The notes under the pieces are model-generated. The model saw only the letters and a list, made by a program, of their open reading frames with translations. It had not been told where the DNA came from and searched no databases. The position numbers and the translations under genes were made by a program. 64,000 nt of DNA from assembly GCF_902833645.1 (NCBI RefSeq), contig NZ_CADFGE010000017.1:124001-188000 (forward strand). The letters run 5' to 3'. Below, in pieces: positions 55,826-62,857 of the stretch. Source of the stretch: Paraburkholderia fungorum (GTDB lineage: Bacteria; Pseudomonadota; Gammaproteobacteria; Burkholderiales; Burkholderiaceae). Each line of letters starts with the position of its first letter. Position 1 is the stretch's first letter.

Positions 55826-56222
55826 CCGGCCAGTCGGACGGGCGGCTTATCAATCCGGTGAATCTCCGGGGACGGGAGCAAAAAGGGCGCAAAAGCGCGC
55901 CGGATACGCCTTTCCAGCCGAAAATACGGAGCATTCGACGGCCATTTTGGCTTGTCTTTTTGCGCTCGATCGGGTAATTTAACTCGTTTGCCCGACCCGA
56001 TTTCGCCTTCGCTGTCGTCGCCATAGCCGGTTTGCGAGCGTGATCCGTCGTATCCGGTCAGCCACTAGCGATCATTCCCGGGCAAATCCGCGCGTGCTGC
56101 ACGCGTGCTGCATTTACGCCGCCACACACTTTGCCGTCGTTCACAAGACGTTGCGCTCCCTGTGCTTTTGTGCGGTTGTCTCCAGCGCGCCAGCGCGGTT
56201 TATCCTCCAGTTCAGAACGACA
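55826..56222. other. 397-bp leader region upstream of lysC
   Basis: Contains a candidate promoter (55952-55980) and then about 240 bp before the lysC ATG. A direct repeat of CGCGTGCTGCA is seen near 56091-56112. No lysine riboswitch pattern is recognised. Confidence 0.45.
55952..55980 (+). promoter_or_regulatory. candidate promoter of lysC
   Basis: TTGTCT at 55952-55957 and TAATTT at 55975-55980, spacer 17 bp. If used, it gives a leader of roughly 235 bases before lysC. Confidence 0.45.
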
Positions 56223-57473
56223 ATGGCACTCATCGTACATAAATACGGCGGCACTTCGATGGGCTCGGTCGAGCGCATCAAGAACGTCGCCAAGCGCGTC
56301 GCGAAATGGCACAAGGCCGGCCACAAGATGGTCGTCGTGCCGTCGGCGATGTCCGGCGAAACCAACCGTTTGCTCGGTCTCGCGAAAGAAATCACGGGCC
56401 AGCCGAGCCCGCGCGAACTCGACATGATTGCCGCTACCGGCGAGCAGGTCAGCTCAGGACTGCTCGCTATCGCGTTGCAGGAAGCCGGCGTCGACGCGGT
56501 CAGCTATGCCGGCTGGCAAGTGCCCGTCAAAACGGATAGCGCGTTCACGAAAGCGCGCATCAGCGAAATCGACGGCGAGCGCGTGCTGCGCGATCTCGAA
56601 GCGGGCAAAGTCGTGGTGATCACGGGCTTCCAGGGCATCGACCCCGAGGGCAATATCACTACGCTCGGTCGCGGCGGTTCGGACACGTCCGCGGTCGCAG
56701 TCGCTGCCGCATTGAAAGCCGACGAGTGTCTGATTTACACGGACGTCGACGGCGTCTACACGACCGACCCGCGTGTGGTGGACGGTGCACGCCGCCTCGA
56801 TCGCGTGACGTTCGAAGAGATGCTGGAAATGGCCAGCCTGGGTTCCAAGGTGCTGCAGATCCGTTCGGTGGAATTCGCCGGCAAATATCAGGTGAAGACG
56901 CGTGTGCTGTCGAGCCTGACCGATCCGCTCATCCCGCTCGACGCTGAAATGAAGTCGGGCACCCTGATTACTTTTGAAGAAGACGAGACCATGGAAAAAG
57001 CAGTCATCTCGGGCATCGCGTTCCAGCGCGACGAAGCTCGTATCGCCGTGATGGGTGTGCCCGACAAGCCGGGCATCGCGTATCAGATTCTCGGCCCGGT
57101 GGCGGACGCGAATATCGACGTCGACATGATCATCCAGAACCAGAGCGTCGAGGGCAAAACCGCGTTCACGTTCACGGTCGGCCGCGGCGATTATCAGCGT
57201 GCCATGGACATCCTCACGAGCCAGGTGAAGGGCCACGTGCAGGCTGAGCAGGTGCTGGGCGATCCGAAGGTGTCGAAGGTGTCGGTGGTCGGTGTCGGCA
57301 TGCGTTCGCATGTAGGTATTGCGAGCACGATGTTCCGCACGCTGTCGGAGGAGGGCATCAACATCCAGATGATCTCGACTTCCGAAATCAAGATCTCGGT
57401 GCTGATCGACGAGAAGTACATGGAGCTCGCCGTGCGCGCGCTGCATAAAGCGTTCGAACTGGATCAGGCGTAA
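56223..57473 (+). CDS. lysC: aspartate kinase
   Basis: Protein of 416 residues that phosphorylates aspartate, the entry to the lysine, threonine and methionine pathways. The kinase signature is VHKYGGTSMGSVERI at about residues 5-19, and tandem ACT domains form the C-terminal third (about 265-416). This single-polypeptide arrangement matches feedback-controlled LysC of betaproteobacteria. It feeds dapA (6.1 kb), through asd elsewhere. The start at ATG 56223 fits the family length. Confidence 0.97.
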   Translation: MALIVHKYGGTSMGSVERIKNVAKRVAKWHKAGHKMVVVPSAMSGETNRLLGLAKEITGQPSPRELDMIAATGEQVSSGLLAIALQEAGVDAVSYAGWQVPVKTDSAFTKARISEIDGERVLRDLEAGKVVVITGFQGIDPEGNITTLGRGGSDTSAVAVAAALKADECLIYTDVDGVYTTDPRVVDGARRLDRVTFEEMLEMASLGSKVLQIRSVEFAGKYQVKTRVLSSLTDPLIPLDAEMKSGTLITFEEDETMEKAVISGIAFQRDEARIAVMGVPDKPGIAYQILGPVADANIDVDMIIQNQSVEGKTAFTFTVGRGDYQRAMDILTSQVKGHVQAEQVLGDPKVSKVSVVGVGMRSHVGIASTMFRTLSEEGINIQMISTSEIKISVLIDEKYMELAVRALHKAFELDQA

Positions 57474-57596
57474 TGTGTTGCACGAGGTGGGACGTACAAG
57501 AGCGTCTCAGCTCTGAATGCTCGACGGTATGCGCGGCCAATGTGAATAAATTGCGTCGGCGGTGACAAAACTGGCACAAAAAATGTCCGGTAGACA

Positions 57597-57625
57597 TTGA
57601 CCTTCGCGGTGCGGCCCGCTATTAT
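57597..57625 (+). promoter_or_regulatory. sigma70 promoter of tRNA-Ser
   Basis: TTGACC at 57597-57602 and TATTAT at 57620-57625 with an ideal 17-bp spacer, 43 bp upstream of the mature tRNA 5' end. One of the best promoter matches in the window. Confidence 0.75.
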
Positions 57626-57668
57626 CTTGGCTTCGTTGCGCTGACTCCCTGCGCAACCGAAAGTTTGG

Positions 57669-57761
57669 GAGACGTGGCCGAGAGGTCGAAGGCACTCCCC
57701 TGCTAAGGGAGCATCTGGGCCAAAACCTGGATCGAGGGTTCGAATCCCTCCGTCTCCGCCA
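57669..57761 (+). tRNA. tRNA-Ser (anticodon GCU)
   Basis: Acceptor arms GGAGACG / CGTCTCC with discriminator G and encoded CCA (57759-57761). The anticodon stem CTCCC / GGGAG frames the loop CTGCTAA with anticodon GCT at 57703-57705. A long variable arm (class II tRNA) precedes the T-arm GAGGGTTCGAATCCCTC. This decodes AGC/AGU serine codons. Its 3' end is the likely attachment site of the adjacent integrative element. Confidence 0.97.
57741..57761 (+). other. probable attachment-site core (attL/attR) at the tRNA 3' end
   Basis: Inferred from the integrase lying directly behind the tRNA. P4-type recombinases use a core that overlaps the T-arm and acceptor end and restores the tRNA after insertion. 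The matching second copy was not found in this window. Confidence 0.5.
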
Positions 57762-57800
57762 GGAGCACCCCCCGGGGCATTCCACAATGTCCCGGACCAG

Positions 57801-57839
57801 ACCCCGGAAGGCTGCCACATGGGCCTTCCGGGGTTTTTT
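57801..57839 (+). terminator. rho-independent terminator after tRNA-Ser
   Basis: Perfect 12-bp stem ACCCCGGAAGGC / GCCTTCCGGGGT around TGCCACATGG followed by TTTTTC. It separates the tRNA transcript from the integrase gene. Confidence 0.88.
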
Positions 57840-57920
57840 CTTGTGCCGGACCTTCCCGCTCCATACCTCCCGATTGCAACCAGAAGTATGGGTAGTAGTA
57901 TGGGTACAGAGGAGGTCGCC

Positions 57921-59126
57921 ATGAGCACAAACCCGCGTTCCATCCACCGTCTTTCGGCGCTCGGCGTCGCGCGCCTGAAGAAGCCAGGCCACTACTGCGA
58001 CGGTGGTGGTCTGTACCTTCAGGTATCGGTGGCGCGTACGCGCTCATGGGTCTACCGCTTCCGGCGCGAGGGACGGTTGCGCGAGATGGGCCTGGGCCCA
58101 CTGCATGTCATCTCGCTTGCCGACGCACGCGAACTCGCCGCGCGCTGTCGCAGGATGCTGTTTGAGGGCGTCGATCCGATCGAGGCCCGCCGTGCCGAGC
58201 GGGCGCAGCAGCTCGCGACCGCAGCGCGCAGCCGGACATTTGATGAATGCACCAAGGCATTTATCAAGGCAAACCGTGCAGGGTGGAAGAACGAAAAGCA
58301 TGTCGCGCAGTGGGAGAACACGCTGGCCACCTATGCGTCACCTATCATTGGATCGCTTCCCGCACGGGACATCGAAACGGCGCTCATCGTGAGCGTGCTC
58401 GAGCCGATCTGGCGGACGAAGCCCGAGACGGCCAGTCGTGTGCGCGGAAGAATTGAGTCGGTGCTCGACTGGGCCACTGTGCACTGCTACCGCGAAGGGG
58501 AGAACCCCGCACGGTGGAAAGGTCACCTCGACAAGATCCTGCCTGCACGCACAAAAGTACGGAAGGTCCAGCACCATGCCGCTTTGCCGTACAAGGAATC
58601 GGCAGCCTTCATGAAGGCACTGCGGACGCAGGACGGGCTCGCTGCACGGGCGCTCGAACTGCTCATCCTGACCGCAGCCAGGACAAACGAGGTCATTGGT
58701 GCGGTCCGCGATGAATTCGATCTGGATGCGGCTACATGGACGGTGCCGGCAGATCGGATGAAGGCCGAACGGGCACACCGGATTCCGCTGTCTGGTTGCG
58801 CGCTTGCACTGGTGCGCAGGCTGCTTGAAGAGGCGGACGGTGACCTGGTGTTTCCGGGCGCGAAGAAGGGCAGGCCGCTGTCGAACATGGCCATGCTCAC
58901 GGTTCTGCGCCGGATGAAACGCACGGGCCTCACCGTGCATGGTTTTCGCTCGACATTCCGTGACTGGGCGGCGGAATGCACGACCTATCCCAACGAGATG
59001 GCGGAGATGGCGTTGGCGCACACCGTGGACGACAAGGTTGAGGCCGCCTATCGCCGCGGCGACATGTTCCAGCGGCGCAGACAGATGATGGACGACTGGG
59101 CGGCTTTCTGTGCGGTGAAGGGGTAG
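57921..59126 (+). CDS. P4-type tyrosine recombinase/integrase
   Basis: Protein of 401 residues. The N-terminal DUF4102 arm-binding domain (LYLQVSVARTRSWVYRF and EMGLGPLHVISLADAR) is typical of P4-like island integrases. The catalytic residues are visible: Arg about 254 (TAARTNEV), His-x-x-Arg at about 340-343 (HGFRSTFRDW), a second His in LAHTV, and the nucleophile Tyr at about 377 (VEAAYRRGD). Start chosen at ATG 57921, since GGAGGT lies 6 bp before it; an in-frame ATG at 57888 has no ribosome site. It reads away from the tRNA-Ser and should excise and insert the element. Confidence 0.93.
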   Translation: MSTNPRSIHRLSALGVARLKKPGHYCDGGGLYLQVSVARTRSWVYRFRREGRLREMGLGPLHVISLADARELAARCRRMLFEGVDPIEARRAERAQQLATAARSRTFDECTKAFIKANRAGWKNEKHVAQWENTLATYASPIIGSLPARDIETALIVSVLEPIWRTKPETASRVRGRIESVLDWATVHCYREGENPARWKGHLDKILPARTKVRKVQHHAALPYKESAAFMKALRTQDGLAARALELLILTAARTNEVIGAVRDEFDLDAATWTVPADRMKAERAHRIPLSGCALALVRRLLEEADGDLVFPGAKKGRPLSNMAMLTVLRRMKRTGLTVHGFRSTFRDWAAECTTYPNEMAEMALAHTVDDKVEAAYRRGDMFQRRRQMMDDWAAFCAVKG

Positions 59127-59460
59127 CTGAATTGGGACTCCGCTCGAATGCCAGCGCAGGGCTGACTCCACGCCGGATGTGACGGGCGGTGTCGGTGATT
59201 CACGGTCGCGTGGCTCTGGTCGTGTCGGAGCTGCTCCTCCGAAATAGTGAGGTTTTTTCCGGGAGCCGAATGCTGGGGCAAGAATCGACCGGTGGTTGCT
59301 GGCGGGTGGGAACTGCAGGGTAACCACGGGACGTTCGCGACCGTGGGCCAGCCTGCACCGTAGCAATGTTTCTCCTGACCGTATGTTTGATGTGATTACG
59401 GCAGCACGCTAGTCTGGGGCTGTCCGGCGGCACCTGGACATCGTCAGGAGGACCAGCGTG
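59127..59460. other. 334-bp intergenic region in the island
   Basis: Nothing gene-like is seen except the alpA promoter near its right end. Confidence 0.4.
59387..59415 (+). promoter_or_regulatory. candidate promoter of the AlpA-like gene
   Basis: TTGATG at 59387-59392 and TAGTCT at 59410-59415, spacer 17 bp, 45 bp before the ATG. Confidence 0.45.
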
Positions 59461-59691
59461 ATGAACGACGAGCATATTGGCGGCCACGAAAGCGCGAAGT
59501 CGCGCCTTATTCGCCTCCCTGAAGTGCGCATGCGAGTGAGCCTGGGGGCGAGCACAGTCTACCGGTATCTGGCAGCAGGCAAGTTTCCAAGGCCAGTCGA
59601 GATTGGCGGCGGAAGGGTAGCGTGGTATGAAAGCGAGATTGACGCATGGATCGCAAGCCGCAAGGTGGCGGGCACCCGTGTGTCAAGATGA
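59461..59691 (+). CDS. AlpA-family excisionase/transcription regulator
   Basis: Protein of 76 residues with the AlpA/MerR-like winged helix: LPEVRMRVSLGASTVYRYL, AGKFPRPVEIGGGRVAWYE and SEIDAWIASR. AlpA activates prophage integrase genes and some relatives act as recombination directionality factors. AGGAGG at 59446-59451 serves either the ATG at 59461 or the GTG at 59458. Its place behind the integrase suggests a part in excision of the element. Confidence 0.9.
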   Translation: MNDEHIGGHESAKSRLIRLPEVRMRVSLGASTVYRYLAAGKFPRPVEIGGGRVAWYESEIDAWIASRKVAGTRVSR

Positions 59692-59860
59692 TCCGTCCGA
59701 CGCACGCTCGCTACGTCATGGCAGGCTTCATGCTCTGTCGAGTCGGGCGGTGGGCGTGGGCTGACTCCGGCCCGAACATGCGGTAGGGCACAGCCGTGGA
59801 TGGTCCATGCAGCCCCGAGGCCGGGTTGTTACCGCAGGCGCGGCCCGACGGCCTCATGAG

Positions 59861-60757
59861 CTATTCGACGATTATATATTCGTTTGGAATCCGTATTGTC
59901 CTGACTGCCCCGGCGTCGGGGAATGATATGACTCTGTTCTTGCCGAATCCGTTGAACAGCACGACAGTGCCGTCAAACCTCGTGTAGTCAGCGAGACTCG
60001 CGTGCTCCGCGGGCACCAGGTTTTTCGGCAACATCAGTGCGTACGGCGACTTGACGTAGATCGTGGGGTGCTCGATCCGTATCTTGCCGAAGCGCATGGC
60101 TGCGTCCAGAAGCTGGCCGGATACATGACCCAGAAGAAGCGGCATGACGACAATGGCAGCGAGGCTGAACCACTGGCTGCGCCGCAGATGCTCGGGGTTG
60201 CCGAGCTTCGAGAGCTTGTCCTTCTCTTCTGTATGCAGGATGGCGTTCTGGACGGAGTGGATGGCACGCAGCTTCTTTCCTGAAGAGTGGAAGATGGAAT
60301 AAAAAAAATACAGCGCGATCGACAGCAGCGGAAGGTTCCAGTATGCAGTCTGTTCCTGTTTTCCGAAGGCGAGGATCAGGATGACGGCCAAGATCGCGAA
60401 CAGAAGGGTGATCCAGTCAAAGGGCGCCAATTCATGCGCGGGAGGCCTTTTTCGTTTGCTGAATCGATTCAGGGTTTTAATGAATGCATTAAACGGTATG
60501 CGTACTAATGGCGAAAAGAATATACCCAACGAGACGAGGCAGGCTACAAAGAAGGCGTAGACGATGCCAAAGCAACCCGCTGCCATGAGAAATAGCGCAC
60601 CGTCTCCAATGGACAGATCCTGCGGAAAGTAGCCGATTTTCAGTGAGTACGCAACGATGCAAATACCACCAGTAAAAATACCAAGCTTGGTGAGGGTAGT
60701 TGCAGTCCTGGCCATACTGTCAAGGCCGGTGGGAAAAGCGAACTCAGGTATTTTCAT
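59861..60757 (-). CDS. unrecognised polytopic membrane protein
   Basis: Protein of 298 residues; no family recognised. About five hydrophobic segments are visible (near 25-43, 54-81, 114-132, 138-156 and 196-216), separated by basic loops such as RFSKRKRPP and a charged loop HTEEKDKLSKLG, and a soluble C-terminal domain of about 80 residues. The C-terminal domain has a beta-like pattern (DGTVVLFNGFGKNRVISF). Codon use is more AT-rich than in the core genes, in line with horizontal acquisition. A weak AAGGA lies 12 bp before the ATG. It is divergent from the luxR-luxI side and convergent with alpA. No function is proposed. Confidence 0.7.
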   Translation of the reverse strand: MKIPEFAFPTGLDSMARTATTLTKLGIFTGGICIVAYSLKIGYFPQDLSIGDGALFLMAAGCFGIVYAFFVACLVSLGIFFSPLVRIPFNAFIKTLNRFSKRKRPPAHELAPFDWITLLFAILAVILILAFGKQEQTAYWNLPLLSIALYFFYSIFHSSGKKLRAIHSVQNAILHTEEKDKLSKLGNPEHLRRSQWFSLAAIVVMPLLLGHVSGQLLDAAMRFGKIRIEHPTIYVKSPYALMLPKNLVPAEHASLADYTRFDGTVVLFNGFGKNRVISFPDAGAVRTIRIPNEYIIVE

Positions 60758-61357
60758 TTTCTGGTCTGGTCCTTGTCAGGCAGATTTGTAACTGCTTTTT
60801 CGGCAGGCCCATGGAATAGCTTTAGCGAATTCAGCAAGGCGTGTGGGGATTACTCACAATGCATAGTCGGTCGCTGCGCTGGTAGTCACTTGCCCTGATC
60901 GACCTGTTTACCGGATACGCGCTGGGTGCGGCGTGGATTGTGCTGGGATTCTTATGGATTTCGGGCAGGATCGGTTGGTGCAGGTCTGTCTCGAGCTCGG
61001 ATTTGCGAATGGCAGTCGCTGCTGTTTGCGAGTTGTGGTCGCAGGCGTCGCCGTGGGAATTACGAGGCCGGAGAATTATCGGACCCCGGTGTCGGGGTGC
61101 GCAAAGGAGCGACGGGTCGCCGGATCTTGAGAGCATCGGGCAGCCTCAGATAAGGCGGACCCTGCCGTTTTTCGCAGTTGATATTTCGTCTGAGAAAACC
61201 GAAAAAAGATACGTGGGTGGAGCCCGATAACTCCGTCACGGATGTCCATCATGATTGACCCGTGGCCGGAGAAGCCAGGCCTTTTCCCATTCGCACGGGA
61301 TAGAGAAAAGGGGTAGCGGCAACCTCATAGGCATGTGCATTTGAGACAAGGAATATC
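60758..61357. other. 600-bp region without a convincing gene
   Basis: Several short overlapping frames are open on both strands, none protein-like over its length. One stretch at 60886-60960 reads SLALIDLFTGYALGAAWIVL after a stop codon, resembling the last helix of a PAP2-type phosphatase, so a gene remnant is possible. A small hairpin ACCCCG / CGGGGT lies at 61083-61098. Confidence 0.35.
60886..60960 (+). pseudogene. possible remnant of a PAP2-type phosphatase C-terminus
   Basis: In one frame the residues DLFTGYALGAAW match the D-x-x-x-G-Y-x-L-G-x-x-W pattern common at the end of PAP2 phosphatases, but the upstream frame is closed by a TAG at 60883-60885 and the catalytic motifs are absent. 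Chance similarity cannot be excluded. Confidence 0.2.
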
Positions 61358-61924
61358 ATGAAAGAGGTCGATGCATGGACAGTCGCTGCGATGGAGAGCG
61401 CCCCACCGATTTCGTCTGCAAACGCTGCTCCCGATCAGCGTTTGCGGCGGGCCGAAGCAGAGGTCCATCGGCTAACCCGATGCATGGCGATGAAGGACCA
61501 GCAACTTTGCGAGTTGCGCAGAGCACTTGCGCATTCGGCGACTGTTCATTATTCATTCGAAGATCGCCTGCAGCGTGAACTCGAGTCGCTGCGGATCGCG
61601 ATGCTTGTGGACAATCCATTGGACGAACGGGATGAAGCCGGTGGTGGCTCTACGGCGGAGGGCATCGTCGTCAGACTGCCCTACATGACTTCGATACTGT
61701 CGGTCCTGTTCGACGCAATGCATATGTTCTGGGCGGAATGCGATCACGATCATTTCCCGAAGTCTGCGACCGTCGCGCGCGCGATCGACGAGCGCCTGGG
61801 CCTGAGCTCACAGGCGAATGGAGAGGCCTCGCGTAGCGCCCAAGCCTACGCGTCGGCGATCAGACCGGACTGGATCAAGGAGGGCGATAACCGGCACCAT
61901 TGCCGCCCTGCAGGGATGCGCTAA
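61358..61924 (+). CDS. unrecognised coiled-coil protein next to luxI
   Basis: Protein of 188 residues, no family recognised. Residues about 25-85 are a heptad-like helix (RRAEAEVHRLTRCMAMKDQQ) typical of a coiled coil. The middle (VRLPYMTSILSVLFDAMHMFWAECD) is hydrophobic but too broken for a clear membrane helix; the C-terminus is polar. AAGGA lies 5 bp before the ATG. Its stop codon is only 2 bp from the luxI stop codon on the other strand, so transcripts must overlap tail to tail. No signal peptide. Confidence 0.65.
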   Translation: MKEVDAWTVAAMESAPPISSANAAPDQRLRRAEAEVHRLTRCMAMKDQQLCELRRALAHSATVHYSFEDRLQRELESLRIAMLVDNPLDERDEAGGGSTAEGIVVRLPYMTSILSVLFDAMHMFWAECDHDHFPKSATVARAIDERLGLSSQANGEASRSAQAYASAIRPDWIKEGDNRHHCRPAGMR

Positions 61925-61926
61925 TG

Positions 61927-62691
61927 TTAGACGCCAGTCGTCCGGATTGTCGCCTGCGCGCGCATTGTTTCGCTACCGCTTGCTGTGAGAGGTTCATCGC
62001 CATTGGTGTACGGAGAATGCGCACCCGCGTCGGTGCGACGCGAATCAAACGACAAACCGGTGTGAGGAGATGAAAGCTGGCCGAAACGGGTGATAGAGTC
62101 CAGGAGCGTGACAGGATCGCACCGGAGTTTGTGGAACGTGGCAGCTTCCACATCGATTGAGCACGCAACGATATCGACGGTGCTCGGGGCCGTGCGAGCG
62201 CCGATATCCCGCAGATCGAGTCCGAAGCGCCGGTACAGACGTGCAACGGGGCGCGAGACCACGCCAATCAGGCGCTTGGCGTCGAACGAGCGGGCAAGCG
62301 CCATCGCGTATGGGAGCAACGACATGCCCGAGTTTAAGCCGGTTCGAGGGTCTGCCAGTCCTGACGCAGCAAATCGCGACAGCTCCCAGATCGAAGGTGA
62401 CGAAATCAGCGAGCCAGGGCCAGTAAGTTCCGGAAACACGTCGCGGAGCAGATAGCGCCCCGTAGTCGGCATGAGCCGCGCGCAACCGCAAACCTCTTCG
62501 TCTGCGGACAGTGCGACCAGGTGTACGGTACTGCCTCCGTCGAATTCATCCCATTCGCTCGTCGCATCGTGGGACACGCCGGGTATTTCCCAGTGCAGAC
62601 GCTGGACAAAGACCTTGTGGCGGAAGGCTCCGAGATGGTGACGGATATCCGATGGCAGGTCATCAAGCCTGCCTGCAAGGATGTGTGACAT
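61927..62691 (-). CDS. acyl-homoserine-lactone synthase (LuxI family)
   Basis: Protein of 254 residues. All signature LuxI residues are present: Arg24, Phe28 and Trp34 (FRHKVFVQRLHW, exactly canonical numbering), the acidic pair in EWDEFD (residues 48 and 51), Arg72 in ARLMPTT, Phe86, and Glu103 with Arg106 in WELSRF. It would make an acyl-homoserine lactone from S-adenosylmethionine and acyl-carrier-protein; chain length cannot be read. Typical members have about 200 residues; here some 50 residues of Ser/Thr/Gly-rich tail follow residue 204. AGGAG lies 6 bp before the ATG. The luxR gene lies 166 bp upstream on the same strand. Confidence 0.93.
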   Translation of the reverse strand: MSHILAGRLDDLPSDIRHHLGAFRHKVFVQRLHWEIPGVSHDATSEWDEFDGGSTVHLVALSADEEVCGCARLMPTTGRYLLRDVFPELTGPGSLISSPSIWELSRFAASGLADPRTGLNSGMSLLPYAMALARSFDAKRLIGVVSRPVARLYRRFGLDLRDIGARTAPSTVDIVACSIDVEAATFHKLRCDPVTLLDSITRFGQLSSPHTGLSFDSRRTDAGAHSPYTNGDEPLTASGSETMRAQATIRTTGV

Positions 62692-62777
62692 GGGCTTCTC
62701 CTGATGTTAGCCGTTGATGCGACGCTATCAGCGTGTATGTGGCCCAGAAACTCGGAGCTTTGGGAGGGTGTCGACAA

Positions 62778-62799
62778 GTACGTGCGAGCGTGCACGAAC
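62778..62799. promoter_or_regulatory. candidate lux box in the luxR-luxI gap
   Basis: 22-bp imperfect palindrome: arms GTACGTGC / GCACGAAC around GAGCGT, with one mismatch. It is centred about 97 bp upstream of the luxI start, a plausible place for a LuxR-family binding site. The sequence is GC-rich and only weakly like the classical lux box. Confidence 0.35.
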
Positions 62800-62857
62800 G
62801 CACGCCGGATATACGGCGACGGGCTGAACGTGCGCTGGAATTGCAGGACAGACAGAT

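Noticed and set aside
55826..56222. Lysine riboswitch upstream of lysC
   Set aside because: The conserved lysine-aptamer cores were not recognised, and this riboswitch is not usual in betaproteobacteria.
56040..56222. N-terminal extension of lysC from an upstream GTG
   Set aside because: The extra residues (Arg, Cys, Ala-rich) do not resemble aspartate kinases; the ATG at 56223 gives the standard length.
60831..61230. Several short frames on both strands in the island gap
   Set aside because: They overlap each other, lack ribosome sites and have unlikely composition.
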